From: UBA1738 sp045580145
GTDB taxonomy: Bacteria > Bacillota > Clostridia > UBA1381
DNA: 64,000 nt
Assembly: GCA_045580145.1 (NCBI GenBank)
Contig: JAZNNI010000085.1
Location: 80,718 to 144,717, forward strand
Reading direction: 5' to 3'
Shown piece by piece: positions 8,501 to 16,640 of this stretch. The position numbers and the translations under genes are program-made. The notes under the pieces were generated by a model that saw only the letters and a program-made list of their open reading frames with translations, searched no databases and was not told the DNA's origin. Numbering within the stretch: the stretch's first letter is position 1; each line of letters begins with the position of its first letter.

Positions 8501-9174
8501 CAGGTTGTGTTTTCAATCCCGTTTTCACATTTCAAATCATTTACCTTTTCATAAAGCCACTTTATAGGATTTGGGATTGAACGTGTAAAGTCATATATAT
8601 GACGGATAAGACTTGCAAGTCCATCATCACTGCGGCCTGTTGCGTAAAGGCATAAAAGGTCTATAAATTCCCTGTCATTTTCCTCATAAAGCTCGGAAAA
8701 AAGCTCTTCCATAGCCTCCTCCGAAAGAATTTGTGCCTGAGGGGAATCTGCGATTGAAAAATCGGGTTCAATTCCAAGCACATTAAAATTTTCACGCAGA
8801 AGCTTAAGACAGAAAGCATCAATAGTAGTTATATCGCAGGCAGAGAGAAGAAGCTGCTGGCGTTTTATGAGTTTTTTTCGCACATCATCTCCTGAGGTTA
8901 TTGCCATTTTAAGCTCATCAGAGAGGGCTTTGTTTATTCTTTCTGCCATTTCACGCGCTGCGGCATTTGTGAAGGTGACGATTAAAAGTCTGTCAATATC
9001 AATGCTGTCGGAGATATTTTCAGGAATAAGCTTTTTTATTACTCGCTCTACCAATACTGCCGTTTTTCCGCTACCTGCGGCTGCGCCTACCAGAAGGTTA
9101 CAGCTTTGTCCGTTTTCTAAATATTTGGTGTTTATTGCGTCAAGTTGTGAATCTGTCCAATTTCGGCTACTCAT
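5581..9174 (-). CDS. addA: ATP-dependent helicase/nuclease subunit A
   Basis: 1197 residues, typical for AddA. UvrD-type helicase motifs are in order: Walker A AAAGSGKT (about 31-38), FTNAAAREMAERI, motif II MDEYQDTS, motif III GDMKQSIYRFR, KNFRS, and a C-terminal helicase block VRIMTIHKSKGLEFP and LYVALTRAKEKLY. The extreme C-terminus has the RecB-type nuclease motif LVDYKTDR. With AddB it forms the Firmicute counterpart of RecBCD, resecting double-strand breaks up to a Chi site to load RecA. Its start overlaps the addB stop by 8 bases, so translation is coupled. ATG 9174 is preceded by GGAGGTAG inside addB. Confidence 0.96.
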   Translation of the reverse strand: MSSRNWTDSQLDAINTKYLENGQSCNLLVGAAAGSGKTAVLVERVIKKLIPENISDSIDIDRLLIVTFTNAAAREMAERINKALSDELKMAITSGDDVRKKLIKRQQLLLSACDITTIDAFCLKLLRENFNVLGIEPDFSIADSPQAQILSEEAMEELFSELYEENDREFIDLLCLYATGRSDDGLASLIRHIYDFTRSIPNPIKWLYEKVNDLKCENGIENTTWFKKGFEQYKENVSEALECSKRGLEQICETLDIDNFINSNPPQKGTPVYDEWKSYYNAFYYDYIYLKTLLASDFKDALRLSTDFSFERLARLDSKSDEEKDALKALRQKVKDFLAEASLFTGLSLSEAEAQSREKLYPVALSLVHLTEKYDKLFMQKKLAKNILEFHDTEQMTARLLSENPDICRQLQDKYEEILMDEYQDTSLLQEEIFKYVTNGSNLFMVGDMKQSIYRFRSSDPTIFKKKSDTYSSLENSENRKIILSKNFRSRLEVLESINDIFEAIMTEAAGELNYDSDQRLYAGNDSYKNVNNSYISECHIIEAQPSDFDELEEDDLSNPVLEARLVASEINKLKAEHFKVRDGDIYRDIENRDIVILMSSYKSSAESYIAELNSAGIECFVESSGYFEKNEINLMLSLLKVINNPYSDIPLIAVLRSPIASFTDDELVIIRRCKKGRFFSALKDLISLNNSGGLSDEEQIKVAQKAEIFYKNLKRWRHYSRYMSSDKLVWTLYEETDFYAFVGAMHGGEEAQANLRLLFERAKQYENNGFQGLFNFIKYIERMKKKDTDLSSAKLVGEGHNVVRIMTIHKSKGLEFPVVFITGGGKHFNKTNSESRVLLHKDYGLSMDYIDFENSYRLETPAKSIFKSVQNAEQVSEEIRKLYVALTRAKEKLYFITTVSGNIDKSGKSGLSKAMEKWASYSSDGALFFTPYDVKKASGFADWVVPVALTSPNWKVSTINYSDINVTSVSQAEDSNNETTSIDLTHILDFKYPYEQISSLPTKVSVSELKSTHETILTPMPQFMQGTQPSGAFYGTAMHKVLELLIPKPDMDEDYVKKSISSLVSIGKLDEKEAALISPDKIVSFYSSSIGKRIISAQKVFREQPFEVQIPASYVYPDTKNTDDEFIILQGVIDCFFEEDGELVLVDYKTDRYSDISEIHEKYDKQLNLYSYALHKITKKCVKEKFIYLFFDNNVV

Positions 9175-12100
9175 CGCTGCCTACCTCCTTTTTGATAAAT
9201 TCCAAAGCCTTTTCATCACTTGAAAATAGCTTGCGGCATCCCTCACCGCTCGACATACATATCTCGTGATAGTCACAGTAATTGCACGGAGAAGCTTGTC
9301 CGTCGCGATAAGGTGATATGCTGATGTTTCCTGATTTTATTGCTTTATCTGTGTCGATGACGGCCTTTTTCATATAGTCGGAAAGCAGGTCAAAGGTTTT
9401 TCGTGACGTAACCTGTGAGGATGCACTAAGTGTACCGTCCTTTTTTAGGCTTATGTTCAAAAAGTCACTTTCTAAGTTTTCCGAAAGGGTAGAGTCCATA
9501 TCGAATGCGACATCATAAATAAGCCCGTCTCCTTCGGGAGCTGCATCTAATATCACGATTCCGTCAAGCTTTTTCTGTTTTTTTAGTTTTTGCGCGGCAA
9601 GAGATTTATCCGGTGTGTCAACTGCCACCATATCATCATTTATCTTGTTATACATTATCGCCGAGACCTGCGGAGTAAGAGTTCCTTCTGCCTTTTCAAG
9701 CTTGCCTGATTTATAGAGATTTACTGCCGCCACAGAATAAAGCACAAGCTGCATATCAATCTTGTTGCAGATTGCAGAAATACTGAATTTTTTGTGTCCG
9801 GACTTGTAGTCAATAATTCTTATATTAGCCTTGTTTTCGCTTGCAAGCTCCATTATGTCTATGCGGTCGATTGTGCCGATTAATGTGACACTTTCATTTT
9901 TCCAGTTAATCTCTATTTCGAAGTCTTTTTCATAGCAGACTGCGGTGTATCCGCCTTTTGAGAGGCTGAGCCTTATGGTGTCAACAGATTTTTTTAGAGT
10001 ACGTTCGCATCGAGATAAAAGATATTCAATCCGGTTTTTGTCATCGCGAGCGCGGGAAAGAATTTTTGCGGATAAATCCTTCATTACGTCGCTGATAAGC
10101 TCTTTGCACCTTTCATCCGTTAACTCGGTCCAGCGATTGTGAATTTCCTCTATGGTTGTTGCGCCAAGTTCAACCTTTTTGCAAAATTCACATACTGCTG
10201 TATGAATAAGACTGCCTATATGCGATTTTTCTACGCGCTTTATTTCTTGTGGCTGTGCATAAAGACCGCGTTCCAAGTAATATGCAAACGGGCATTTACT
10301 ATATTTTTCAAGCGCAGTAATGCTATATTTTTTATTTTTTCCATATAAAAGCTGTGCCTTTATTCTGGAAAGCTGAGGCTGAATTTTTTTGTATTCTGCT
10401 GCCATTTTGAGCGCCTCGAGTCTATCTGAATACTCAGGATGCTGTGAATACCAGTCAAAAACAGCCTGCCAGATGTCTTCGGGCGTTTTCTTATAGTACT
10501 CTGAAAGCTTTGCCAGCATATAATAAAATCCGCGCTTTGAAGATGCTAAAAGTTCTTCATCGGTTGGTTTTGAAATGATGTTGTCCCTTTTCTCCATTTT
10601 GGGAAACATATATGTAAGCTCGGTTACAAACTGCGCCGGAGCAAGAGAATTTCCCTCTGAGTTTGATGCCGGACAGCTTACGAACAGCTTTTCAGTAGCC
10701 GTACTTACTATGCGGAAAAGCTTTAGATTTTCAAGGAGTATGCGGTTTAAATCGTCCGGTGCGAGCTCTTTTTCATATCCCGATAATGCAGAATTTATGA
10801 GCGAGCGGTCGAGTGAGCTTAAAATTGCCGAGCCGGAAGGCTCTGCCGGTATATGGCCGTGTGTTGCGCCGATGATGAAAAGAGCTTTCACGCGAGACGG
10901 TGAGTTTCTGCCCACTGTTCCAACTGTGACTCTGTCAAGACCTGACGGGATTATGGAAAGGCTGCACTCTGAAAGACCATTTTTTAAGTATTCAAAAAAT
11001 GTTTCGCGGCTTACGACTTCATCGCCGAGCGTTGTTACCATCTGGTCAAGAACTTCCATTATGTTGTTCCAGATTTGTTTAAACTGTTCTGATTCATCGC
11101 GCAGATTTTCGCTGTCGAGCCGTTCGCATTCGAATTCAATTCCTTCATATAAATTTATGTCACACAAAAATTCATAAACTGCTGTGGCAATTTTTTTTAC
11201 AGTTCTGCCCTTGTTATCAAGAAAGTTTTGGAAAGGAAGTATTATCTGCTTCCTTAATGAGTTTAATTTTTCGAGGTCATTTTCTTGCCTTGAGCGATTT
11301 TCAATAACATCGTCAAAGATGGTTTCGTTTCCCTCGGTCCATTCGTTAAACCACGCCTTTTTTCCACGAATGCCACGCATTAGGACATAGTTTTCCAAAA
11401 GGTCAATATCCTCTTGGTTAAGAGGGGAGATTGCACTATCGTCCTTTACATATATGTAGCCTGCACGAAGGTAGTCAAACACGGAGGAGTAGCTCCAGTT
11501 TTCAGAGAGTATGTCAAAAAGTGCAAGCACTGTTCTTGCGATTGGATGCATAGAAATGGACATTTTTTCGTCGGTAAAAAACGGGATGTTATAGTCCCCG
11601 AAAACTGCACTTAAAATATGCAGATATCCCGAAATATCCCCGAGAATTACACCAATATCACGAAATCTGTAGCCATCATCGCGTACAAGTGATATGATTT
11701 TTGATGCGGCGTGTTCGATTTCGGAATATAAATCACGCGCTGTAAAAAGGGAAATATTTTTACAATCGCCGACAAATTTTTGCTTGTCCTCCCAATGCAT
11801 AAGTAGATGGCGAATGTCATCTGCCTTTATGTAATCGGGATTTTGAGAAAGCTCTTTTGTGTATAGCTGTGCATTTTCCGAAAGCGCGATTGCTATTAGT
11901 TGTTTTTTTGTCTTTATAACAGGTGCAAAAAGACTGTCCTCATCTTCTGAGTCCATACCGAGAGTTACGAAAACTCCGCGCGATGTGCGGACTAGAGAGC
12001 GTATAGCGTGAAGGTGCTGAGGCATAAAGTCATTATAGTCATCTATAAAAAAGAATGTGTCAGAAAAAGCATTTGATGCGGCGACAAATTCCGCAAACAG

Positions 12101-12619
12101 AGTGAGCGCATCTTCACCATCTTTAAATTCATCACTGAAAAGACCAAGATAATTTTTGTAAATTTCGTTTATGGATGCAAGCTTTTTTGCAGTTGCGGGA
12201 TTGTCGGGGGTTATGCTATCGAGGTCGCAGGGCATAATTTCATATCTGCGAAATTCCGAAAACAGCTCTCGCATAGATGAAATAAAGCCGCTTTTTTTTG
12301 CACCGGAGAAGAAAGCGTTGTCTTCACTCATCATTGATACTGCCTTTGAAACCAGCATCATTTTTCCTGACGGAAGGACAGTATTTTCCTGATTTATAAA
12401 TCTGTGAATAAGGCGGGAAAAGGTCAATACTTCTACGCGGTTAAGACCTAATCCACCCATACTTTGACATAGAGTTTTTTCGGCAGTATATGAAAATTGC
12501 TCGGGAACAATCAAGACAGCATTAGCCTCTGGATTGTTTTTTAAGTTTTCTTTTATTAAGTTGAAAAGATGTGTGCTTTTTCCACTGCCAATGCCGCCTG
12601 TTATTATATTAAGAAGCAT
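9167..12619 (-). CDS. addB: ATP-dependent nuclease subunit B
   Basis: 1150 residues, full length. It begins with GGIGSGKS (8-15), the AddB Walker A. The C-terminal nuclease domain has the RecB-like motif IRIIDYKSGHKK, and four cysteines that bind the AddB iron-sulphur cluster are present: one in YSKCPFAYYL and three in CNYCDYHEIC near the end. AddB recognises Chi and cuts the 5'-ended strand. The order addB-addA matches Bacillus. A GGAGAGG ribosome site precedes ATG 12619; a separate promoter probably lies in the 74 bases between it and murA. Confidence 0.96.
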   Translation of the reverse strand: MLLNIITGGIGSGKSTHLFNLIKENLKNNPEANAVLIVPEQFSYTAEKTLCQSMGGLGLNRVEVLTFSRLIHRFINQENTVLPSGKMMLVSKAVSMMSEDNAFFSGAKKSGFISSMRELFSEFRRYEIMPCDLDSITPDNPATAKKLASINEIYKNYLGLFSDEFKDGEDALTLFAEFVAASNAFSDTFFFIDDYNDFMPQHLHAIRSLVRTSRGVFVTLGMDSEDEDSLFAPVIKTKKQLIAIALSENAQLYTKELSQNPDYIKADDIRHLLMHWEDKQKFVGDCKNISLFTARDLYSEIEHAASKIISLVRDDGYRFRDIGVILGDISGYLHILSAVFGDYNIPFFTDEKMSISMHPIARTVLALFDILSENWSYSSVFDYLRAGYIYVKDDSAISPLNQEDIDLLENYVLMRGIRGKKAWFNEWTEGNETIFDDVIENRSRQENDLEKLNSLRKQIILPFQNFLDNKGRTVKKIATAVYEFLCDINLYEGIEFECERLDSENLRDESEQFKQIWNNIMEVLDQMVTTLGDEVVSRETFFEYLKNGLSECSLSIIPSGLDRVTVGTVGRNSPSRVKALFIIGATHGHIPAEPSGSAILSSLDRSLINSALSGYEKELAPDDLNRILLENLKLFRIVSTATEKLFVSCPASNSEGNSLAPAQFVTELTYMFPKMEKRDNIISKPTDEELLASSKRGFYYMLAKLSEYYKKTPEDIWQAVFDWYSQHPEYSDRLEALKMAAEYKKIQPQLSRIKAQLLYGKNKKYSITALEKYSKCPFAYYLERGLYAQPQEIKRVEKSHIGSLIHTAVCEFCKKVELGATTIEEIHNRWTELTDERCKELISDVMKDLSAKILSRARDDKNRIEYLLSRCERTLKKSVDTIRLSLSKGGYTAVCYEKDFEIEINWKNESVTLIGTIDRIDIMELASENKANIRIIDYKSGHKKFSISAICNKIDMQLVLYSVAAVNLYKSGKLEKAEGTLTPQVSAIMYNKINDDMVAVDTPDKSLAAQKLKKQKKLDGIVILDAAPEGDGLIYDVAFDMDSTLSENLESDFLNISLKKDGTLSASSQVTSRKTFDLLSDYMKKAVIDTDKAIKSGNISISPYRDGQASPCNYCDYHEICMSSGEGCRKLFSSDEKALEFIKKEVGSDE

Positions 12620-12693
12620 TTTCCCTCTCCTTTATGCAGATAAATCGATTTCTTACATTATATAATATCACATTTTGCACACAAAAAAAAGTA

Positions 12694-13941
12694 CTAATCC
12701 AAAAAAATATTTGCACCGATAGATTCGAGCTTTTTAGAAAGCTGTTCATAGCCTCTTTCAATATGCTCTACACCAGTGATTTCCGTCTCTCCAGTTGCGC
12801 AAAGGCCAGCAAGCACCAACGAAGCCCCGCCCCTTAAATCGAAGGCACTTACTTTTGCACCGCTCAATTTCTTGCTACCTTCAATTACAGAGCTTCTGCC
12901 GTCTATGCGTATGTTAGCGCCCATTCGGTTAAGCTCACCTATGTGCAAAAAGCGGTTTTCAAAAACAGTTTCCACGATAATCCCTGTACCTTCAGTTTCG
13001 CACATAAGTGCCGAAAATTGTGCCTGCATATCGGTAGGAAAGCCGGGAAAAGGAAGGGTCTTTATATTTGCTGATGAGAGCGGACGCGAGGCATCTATTC
13101 TGATGAGATTGTTTTCTTCTGTGATTATTGCACCCATTTCTGTGAGTTTTGCGGTAACGGGTTTTAAGTGAAGCGGATTGACGTTACGGATTTCTCCCTT
13201 GCCGCCTGTGATGGCAAAGGCACTCATAAACGTTCCTGCTTCAATTCTGTCTGAGATTATTTTGTACTCGCAAGGCGAAAGGGAGTCTACACCGCGAATT
13301 GTAACAGTATCGCTGCCCATACCCTCTATCTGAGCACCTTGTGCATTTAAAAATTCTGCGAGGTCGGTGATTTCAGGCTCTGCAGCAGCATTTTCTATGA
13401 CAGTTTCACCATCTGCTAAAGCGGCTGCCATAATAAGGTTTTCTGTTGCACCAACACTCGGGAAATCAAGGTAAATTCTATTCCCTTTAAGTTTTTTGCA
13501 TTTTAAATCCACATAACCGTGTCCGTGCTCTACTTCTGCGCCGAGTGCGGCAAAGCCTTTTAGGTGAAGGTCTATGGGGCGATTGCCTATGGGACATCCG
13601 CCCGGCATAGAAATTCTTGCTCTGCCCATTCTTGCAAGAAGTGGAGCGGCAAGCAAAAAAGAGCCGCGAAATTTGCTGACAGCCTCATAGGGAGCTGAGT
13701 CTCCGATGCAGTTTGTGAAATCTACGGACACTTTATCATTAAATCTTGAACAGCTTGCACCAAGCTCCTCTAAAATAGATAACATATATTCAATATCAGT
13801 AAGATTTGGTATATTAAGCAGCGTGTTTTTTCCGTGGGTTAGAATTGTCGAGGCAAGAATGGGAAGTGCGGCATTTTTTGAACCGGAACAGGTGATGGTT
13901 CCGGATAATGAATCAGATTTCTTTACAATAATTTTTGGCAT
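12694..13941 (-). CDS. murA: UDP-N-acetylglucosamine 1-carboxyvinyltransferase
   Basis: 415 residues from ATG 13941, six bases behind AAAGGAG; the in-frame extension to 13983 has no ribosome site. The catalytic cysteine lies in MPGGCPIGNRPIDLH, the loop that covers the active site and reacts with fosfomycin. The N-terminal SGSKNAALPILAS and the C-terminal RGGASLVLAGL block are standard for the inside-out alpha/beta fold. It transfers enolpyruvate from PEP to UDP-GlcNAc, the first committed step of peptidoglycan synthesis. Whether it is the main or the second Firmicute MurA paralogue cannot be told. It faces away from the ribosomal operon at 14029. Confidence 0.95.
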   Translation of the reverse strand: MPKIIVKKSDSLSGTITCSGSKNAALPILASTILTHGKNTLLNIPNLTDIEYMLSILEELGASCSRFNDKVSVDFTNCIGDSAPYEAVSKFRGSFLLAAPLLARMGRARISMPGGCPIGNRPIDLHLKGFAALGAEVEHGHGYVDLKCKKLKGNRIYLDFPSVGATENLIMAAALADGETVIENAAAEPEITDLAEFLNAQGAQIEGMGSDTVTIRGVDSLSPCEYKIISDRIEAGTFMSAFAITGGKGEIRNVNPLHLKPVTAKLTEMGAIITEENNLIRIDASRPLSSANIKTLPFPGFPTDMQAQFSALMCETEGTGIIVETVFENRFLHIGELNRMGANIRIDGRSSVIEGSKKLSGAKVSAFDLRGGASLVLAGLCATGETEITGVEHIERGYEQLSKKLESIGANIFLD

Positions 13942-14028
13942 ATTTTTCTCCTTTGCTTTATTTACTTTTCTTAGTATGCTCATATTATCTTTTTTTAAAA
14001 AGAAAAATAAAATAATTATAAAAAATAC

Positions 14029-14057
14029 TTGACAAAGGGGGTAGGGGATGATATAAT
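14029..14057 (+). promoter_or_regulatory. Consensus promoter of the rpmG-secE-nusG-rplKA operon
   Basis: TTGACA (14029-14034) and TATAAT (14052-14057), both perfect, spaced by 17 bases. This is the strongest housekeeping promoter in the window, as expected for ribosomal protein genes. Confidence 0.9.
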
Positions 14058-14159
14058 GAGTTAGCTGAGAAGTAGGTTCTTTTTTTTTGCATATAAAGAT
14101 TGGATAAAAAAGGACACGCTTCTATTGATATTATTGTTACTACAGACGGAGGTGTTACC

Positions 14160-14309
14160 ATGAGAGTAAAAATTACATTGGCTTGTTCAGAATGCAAGCA
14201 GAGAAACTACAATACTATGAAGAATAAGAAAAATGATCCGGACAGACTCGAAATGAACAAGTATTGTAAGTTCTGCAGAAAGCACACACTTCACAAAGAA
14301 ACAAAGTAA
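14160..14309 (+). CDS. rpmG: 50S ribosomal protein L33
   Basis: 49 residues from the ATG behind GGAGGTG. The sequence MRVKITLACSECKQRNY with a CSEC...CKFC four-cysteine zinc ribbon is the zinc-containing form of L33. It is the first gene of the transcript and is followed by secE after 17 bases, the standard Firmicute order. The longer in-frame reading from 14100 has no ribosome site and is not used. Confidence 0.95.
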   Translation: MRVKITLACSECKQRNYNTMKNKKNDPDRLEMNKYCKFCRKHTLHKETK

Positions 14310-14326
14310 GATAAGGAGAATCGGTT

Positions 14327-14539
14327 ATGGCTGAAAATAAGAACACTGCTGTTAAGAAAAATAAAGCACTCAAGTTCTTCAGAGAAACCAAATCTGAGAT
14401 GAAAAAGGTGTCTTGGCCTTCAAAGGAGCAGCTTTTTCATAACACCATAGTTATTTTATCTTTTGTTATCATTATGACTGTTATTTTATCAGTACTTGAC
14501 TTAGGTTTTGAAAGACTGCTGTCATTTATTATTAAATAA
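14327..14539 (+). CDS. secE: Preprotein translocase subunit SecE
   Basis: 70 residues with the SecE signature FFRETKSEMKKVSWPSKEQ before a single membrane helix (about 41-68). SecE clamps SecY in the translocon of the cytoplasmic membrane. It is the short single-helix form usual in Gram-positive bacteria. It sits between rpmG and nusG with an AAGGAG site. Confidence 0.95.
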   Translation: MAENKNTAVKKNKALKFFRETKSEMKKVSWPSKEQLFHNTIVILSFVIIMTVILSVLDLGFERLLSFIIK

Positions 14540-14571
14540 CGGACAAGGTTATTGATTAAGAGGAGATTGTT

Positions 14572-15099
14572 ATGGCAGATGAGGCAAAGTGGTATGTGGC
14601 TCACACATACTCTGGTTATGAAAACAAGGTAAAAGCGAATATCGAGAAATCAGTTGAAAACCGTGGTATAAGCGACCTTATTCAAGCCGTTGAAGTTCCT
14701 CTCGAGGATGTAATTGAAGAAAAGAACGGCGAACAGAAGGTTGTTAAACGTAAGGTTTTCCCAGGTTATGTAGTAATCAAGATGATTATGAATGAGGACA
14801 CCTGGTATGTTGTTCGAAATACTCGCGGAGTTACCGGTTTTGTAGGCCCCGGCTCCAAGCCTGTACCTCTTTCCGATGAAGAAGTCGAGAAAATGGGCGT
14901 TGAACAGGTGCGTATGGCAGATGTTGACCTTGAAATCGGTGACAGCGTTAATGTTAAATCCGGACCTTTGGAAGGATTTTCCGGAAAGATTGAAAAAATT
15001 GACAAGGAAAGCAGAAAAATTACTGTTAAAGTTTCTATGTTTGGTCGTGAGACACAGATTGAGGTGGAATATGGCCAGATAGAAAAGCTTGTTGACTAA
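14572..15099 (+). CDS. nusG: Transcription termination/antitermination factor NusG
   Basis: 175 residues. The N-terminal NGN domain begins KWYVAHTYSGYENKVKANIE and contains KVFPGYVVIKM and VRNTRGVTGFVG; the C-terminal KOW domain is DSVNVKSGPLEGFSGKIEKID. NusG binds RNA polymerase and couples transcription to translation or Rho. Position after secE is canonical. An in-frame RNA leader of 123 bases separates it from rplK. Confidence 0.96.
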   Translation: MADEAKWYVAHTYSGYENKVKANIEKSVENRGISDLIQAVEVPLEDVIEEKNGEQKVVKRKVFPGYVVIKMIMNEDTWYVVRNTRGVTGFVGPGSKPVPLSDEEVEKMGVEQVRMADVDLEIGDSVNVKSGPLEGFSGKIEKIDKESRKITVKVSMFGRETQIEVEYGQIEKLVD

Positions 15100-15147
15100 G
15101 TTTTTTAAGGCGGCTAATCCGTTTTAGAAATATCCCTCTGGTTTACA

Positions 15148-15200
15148 GTGGGAGGGCAGGTTTGCCCGCATTTACCACAATAGGGATGAACTTATCCCTA
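15148..15200 (+). promoter_or_regulatory. Structured leader upstream of rplK (candidate r-protein autoregulatory element)
   Basis: 15148-15178 reads GTGGGAG, GGC, a 6-base loop, GCC, 8 bases, then CCAC, forming an interrupted stem. A second hairpin TAGGGAT/ATCCCTA (15181-15187 with 15194-15200) lies between it and the rplK ribosome site. The same first stem-loop layout recurs before rplA. Autogenous control of the L11-L1 genes by L1 is known in bacteria; assignment of this element to L1 is inference. Confidence 0.45.
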
Positions 15201-15222
15201 AATTAATAGGAGGTGGCCAAAT

Positions 15223-15648
15223 ATGGCACAGAAAATTGAAGGTTATATCAAACTACAAATTCCTGCTGGTAAAGCATCACCTGCACCACCAGTTGGTCCG
15301 GCTCTCGGTCAGCACGGTGTAAACATTATGCAGTTTACTAAGGAATTTAACGAAAAAACAGCGAAGGACGCAGGACTCATAATCCCTGTTGTTATTACAG
15401 TTTATGCAGACCGTTCCTTTACATTTGTTACTAAGACTCCGCCGGCTGCGGTTCTTTTGAAGAAAGCTTGTAAGATTGAAAAAGCTTCAGGTGTTCCTAA
15501 CAAGAACAAGGTTGCTACAATCTCAAAAGCAGATGTACAGGCTATCGCAGAGCAGAAAATGCCTGACTTAAATGCAGCATCATTAGAAGCAGCAATGAGT
15601 ATGATTGCTGGTACTGCAAGAAGTATGGGTATCGTAGTCGAAGATTAA
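15223..15648 (+). CDS. rplK: 50S ribosomal protein L11
   Basis: 141 residues, exact family length. The opening KIEGYIKLQIPAGKASPAPP and VGPALGQHGVNIMQF are the L11 N-terminal domain; the C-terminal 23S-binding part contains ASGVPNKNKVATIS and SMGIVVED. L11 forms the GTPase-associated centre with L10 and L12. AGGAGGTGG gives the start. Confidence 0.97.
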   Translation: MAQKIEGYIKLQIPAGKASPAPPVGPALGQHGVNIMQFTKEFNEKTAKDAGLIIPVVITVYADRSFTFVTKTPPAAVLLKKACKIEKASGVPNKNKVATISKADVQAIAEQKMPDLNAASLEAAMSMIAGTARSMGIVVED

Positions 15649-15672
15649 TTACTGGAAAAAGCAATTAATAAG

Positions 15673-15704
15673 GTGGGAGAGGCGAGAAAGCCTTGCTTGA
15701 CCAC
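15673..15704 (+). promoter_or_regulatory. Second copy of the GTGGGAG...CCAC stem-loop, upstream of rplA
   Basis: GTGGGAGAGGC, a 6-base loop, GCC, 8 bases, CCAC: same spacing and same paired blocks as the element before rplK. It ends 4 bases before the AAGGAGG ribosome site region of rplA, so folding or protein binding could control translation. Confidence 0.45.
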
Positions 15705-15721
15705 ATAAGGAGGATAATAAT

Positions 15722-16414
15722 ATGTTTAGAGGAAAGAAATATCAGGACAGCGTTAAGCTTGTTGATAAGGCAAAGCTTTACGATGTTGAAGAAGCTTTAG
15801 AGCTTACTATTAAGACTGCAAAGGCTAAATTTGATGAAACTGTTGAGCTTCATGCTAAATTGGGTGTAGACTCAAGACACGCAGACCAGCAGGTAAGAGG
15901 TGCGATTGTATTACCGCACGGTACTGGTAAAACTGCAAAGGTTTTGGTTTTCGCAAAAGGACCTAAGGCTGATGAAGCATTGGCCGCAGGTGCTGACTAT
16001 GTTGGCGAAATGGAACTTTGCACAAAGATTCAGGAAGAAAACTGGTTCGATTTCGACGTTGTTGTTGCAACACCGGATATGATGGGTGTTGTAGGACGTC
16101 TTGGTAAGGTTTTGGGTCCTAAGGGACTTATGCCATCACCAAAGGCAGGTACAGTTACTATGGACGTGGCTAAGGCTGTTAACGAAATCAAAGCAGGTAA
16201 GATTGAATACAGAGTTGATAAAAACAATATCATCCACTGCCCTGTTGGAAAGGTATCTTTCGGAAAAGAAAAGCTTGCTGACAACTTTAATGCACTTATG
16301 GGTGCTATCATTAAGGCTAAGCCGGCAGCTGCTAAGGGTCAGTATTTAAGAAGTGTTGTTGTTTCATCAACAATGGGACCTGGAATCAAGATTAACGGTT
16401 CAAAGTTAGGTTAA
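15722..16414 (+). CDS. rplA: 50S ribosomal protein L1
   Basis: 230 residues, normal length. Conserved blocks are FDETVELHAKLGVD, RGAIVLPHGTGK, GRLGKVLGPKGLMPSPKAGT and GPGIKI near the end. L1 binds 23S rRNA at the E-site stalk and, in studied bacteria, represses its own operon mRNA. It is the last gene of the rpmG-rplA transcript before a palindrome and a new promoter. Confidence 0.97.
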   Translation: MFRGKKYQDSVKLVDKAKLYDVEEALELTIKTAKAKFDETVELHAKLGVDSRHADQQVRGAIVLPHGTGKTAKVLVFAKGPKADEALAAGADYVGEMELCTKIQEENWFDFDVVVATPDMMGVVGRLGKVLGPKGLMPSPKAGTVTMDVAKAVNEIKAGKIEYRVDKNNIIHCPVGKVSFGKEKLADNFNALMGAIIKAKPAAAKGQYLRSVVVSSTMGPGIKINGSKLG

Positions 16415-16418
16415 TAGA

Positions 16419-16449
16419 TTTTCCGGCAGATTTTAAATCTGCCGGAAAA
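16419..16449 (+). terminator. Perfect 15-bp palindrome after rplA, without a U-tract
   Basis: The arms 16419-16433 and 16435-16449 (TTTTCCGGCAGATTT and complement) match perfectly. The 3' side is followed by A-rich, not T-rich, sequence, so it is not a textbook intrinsic terminator. It may act as an RNA 3'-end stabiliser or processing site between the rplKA and rplJL units. Confidence 0.55.
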
Positions 16450-16462
16450 ATTAAAAAAAGTA

Positions 16463-16491
16463 TTGACAATTTATGTTTTCTATGCTATACT
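16463..16491 (+). promoter_or_regulatory. Promoter of rplJ-rplL
   Basis: TTGACA (16463-16468), 17-base spacer, TATACT (16486-16491). It drives the L10 leader transcript. Confidence 0.85.
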
Positions 16492-16500
16492 AGTATAGTT

Positions 16501-16640
16501 GGAAATAAATCCGTAGACAGCAGGCATAAAGGTAAGACCTGCCGAGGGTGTTAATTAGTTTGATAACTAACGGCTCTTTTCGTCTACGAAAAAGAGCCTT
16601 TCTTTATTTAGAAAGGCAAAATCTTATAGGAGGTGACAAT
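16501..16640 (+). ncRNA. Ribosomal protein L10 leader with attenuator
   Basis: The 5' part (CCGTAGACAGCAGGC, GACCTGCCGAGG) matches the L10 leader class upstream of rplJ. CGTAGAC at 16512-16518 is fully complementary to GTCTACG at 16582-16588, which sits in the loop and upper stem of the terminator GGCTCTTTT...AAAAGAGCC (16572-16598) followed by TTTCTTTATTT. The two pairings exclude each other, so binding of L10/L12 near the leader kink should favour the terminator. This is the known Firmicute mechanism; the pairing is seen directly. Confidence 0.88.

Noticed and set aside
10575..11177. 200-codon plus-strand frame inside addB
   Set aside because: Lies antisense to a clear AddB domain, with Ser/Arg-rich shadow composition and no ribosome site.
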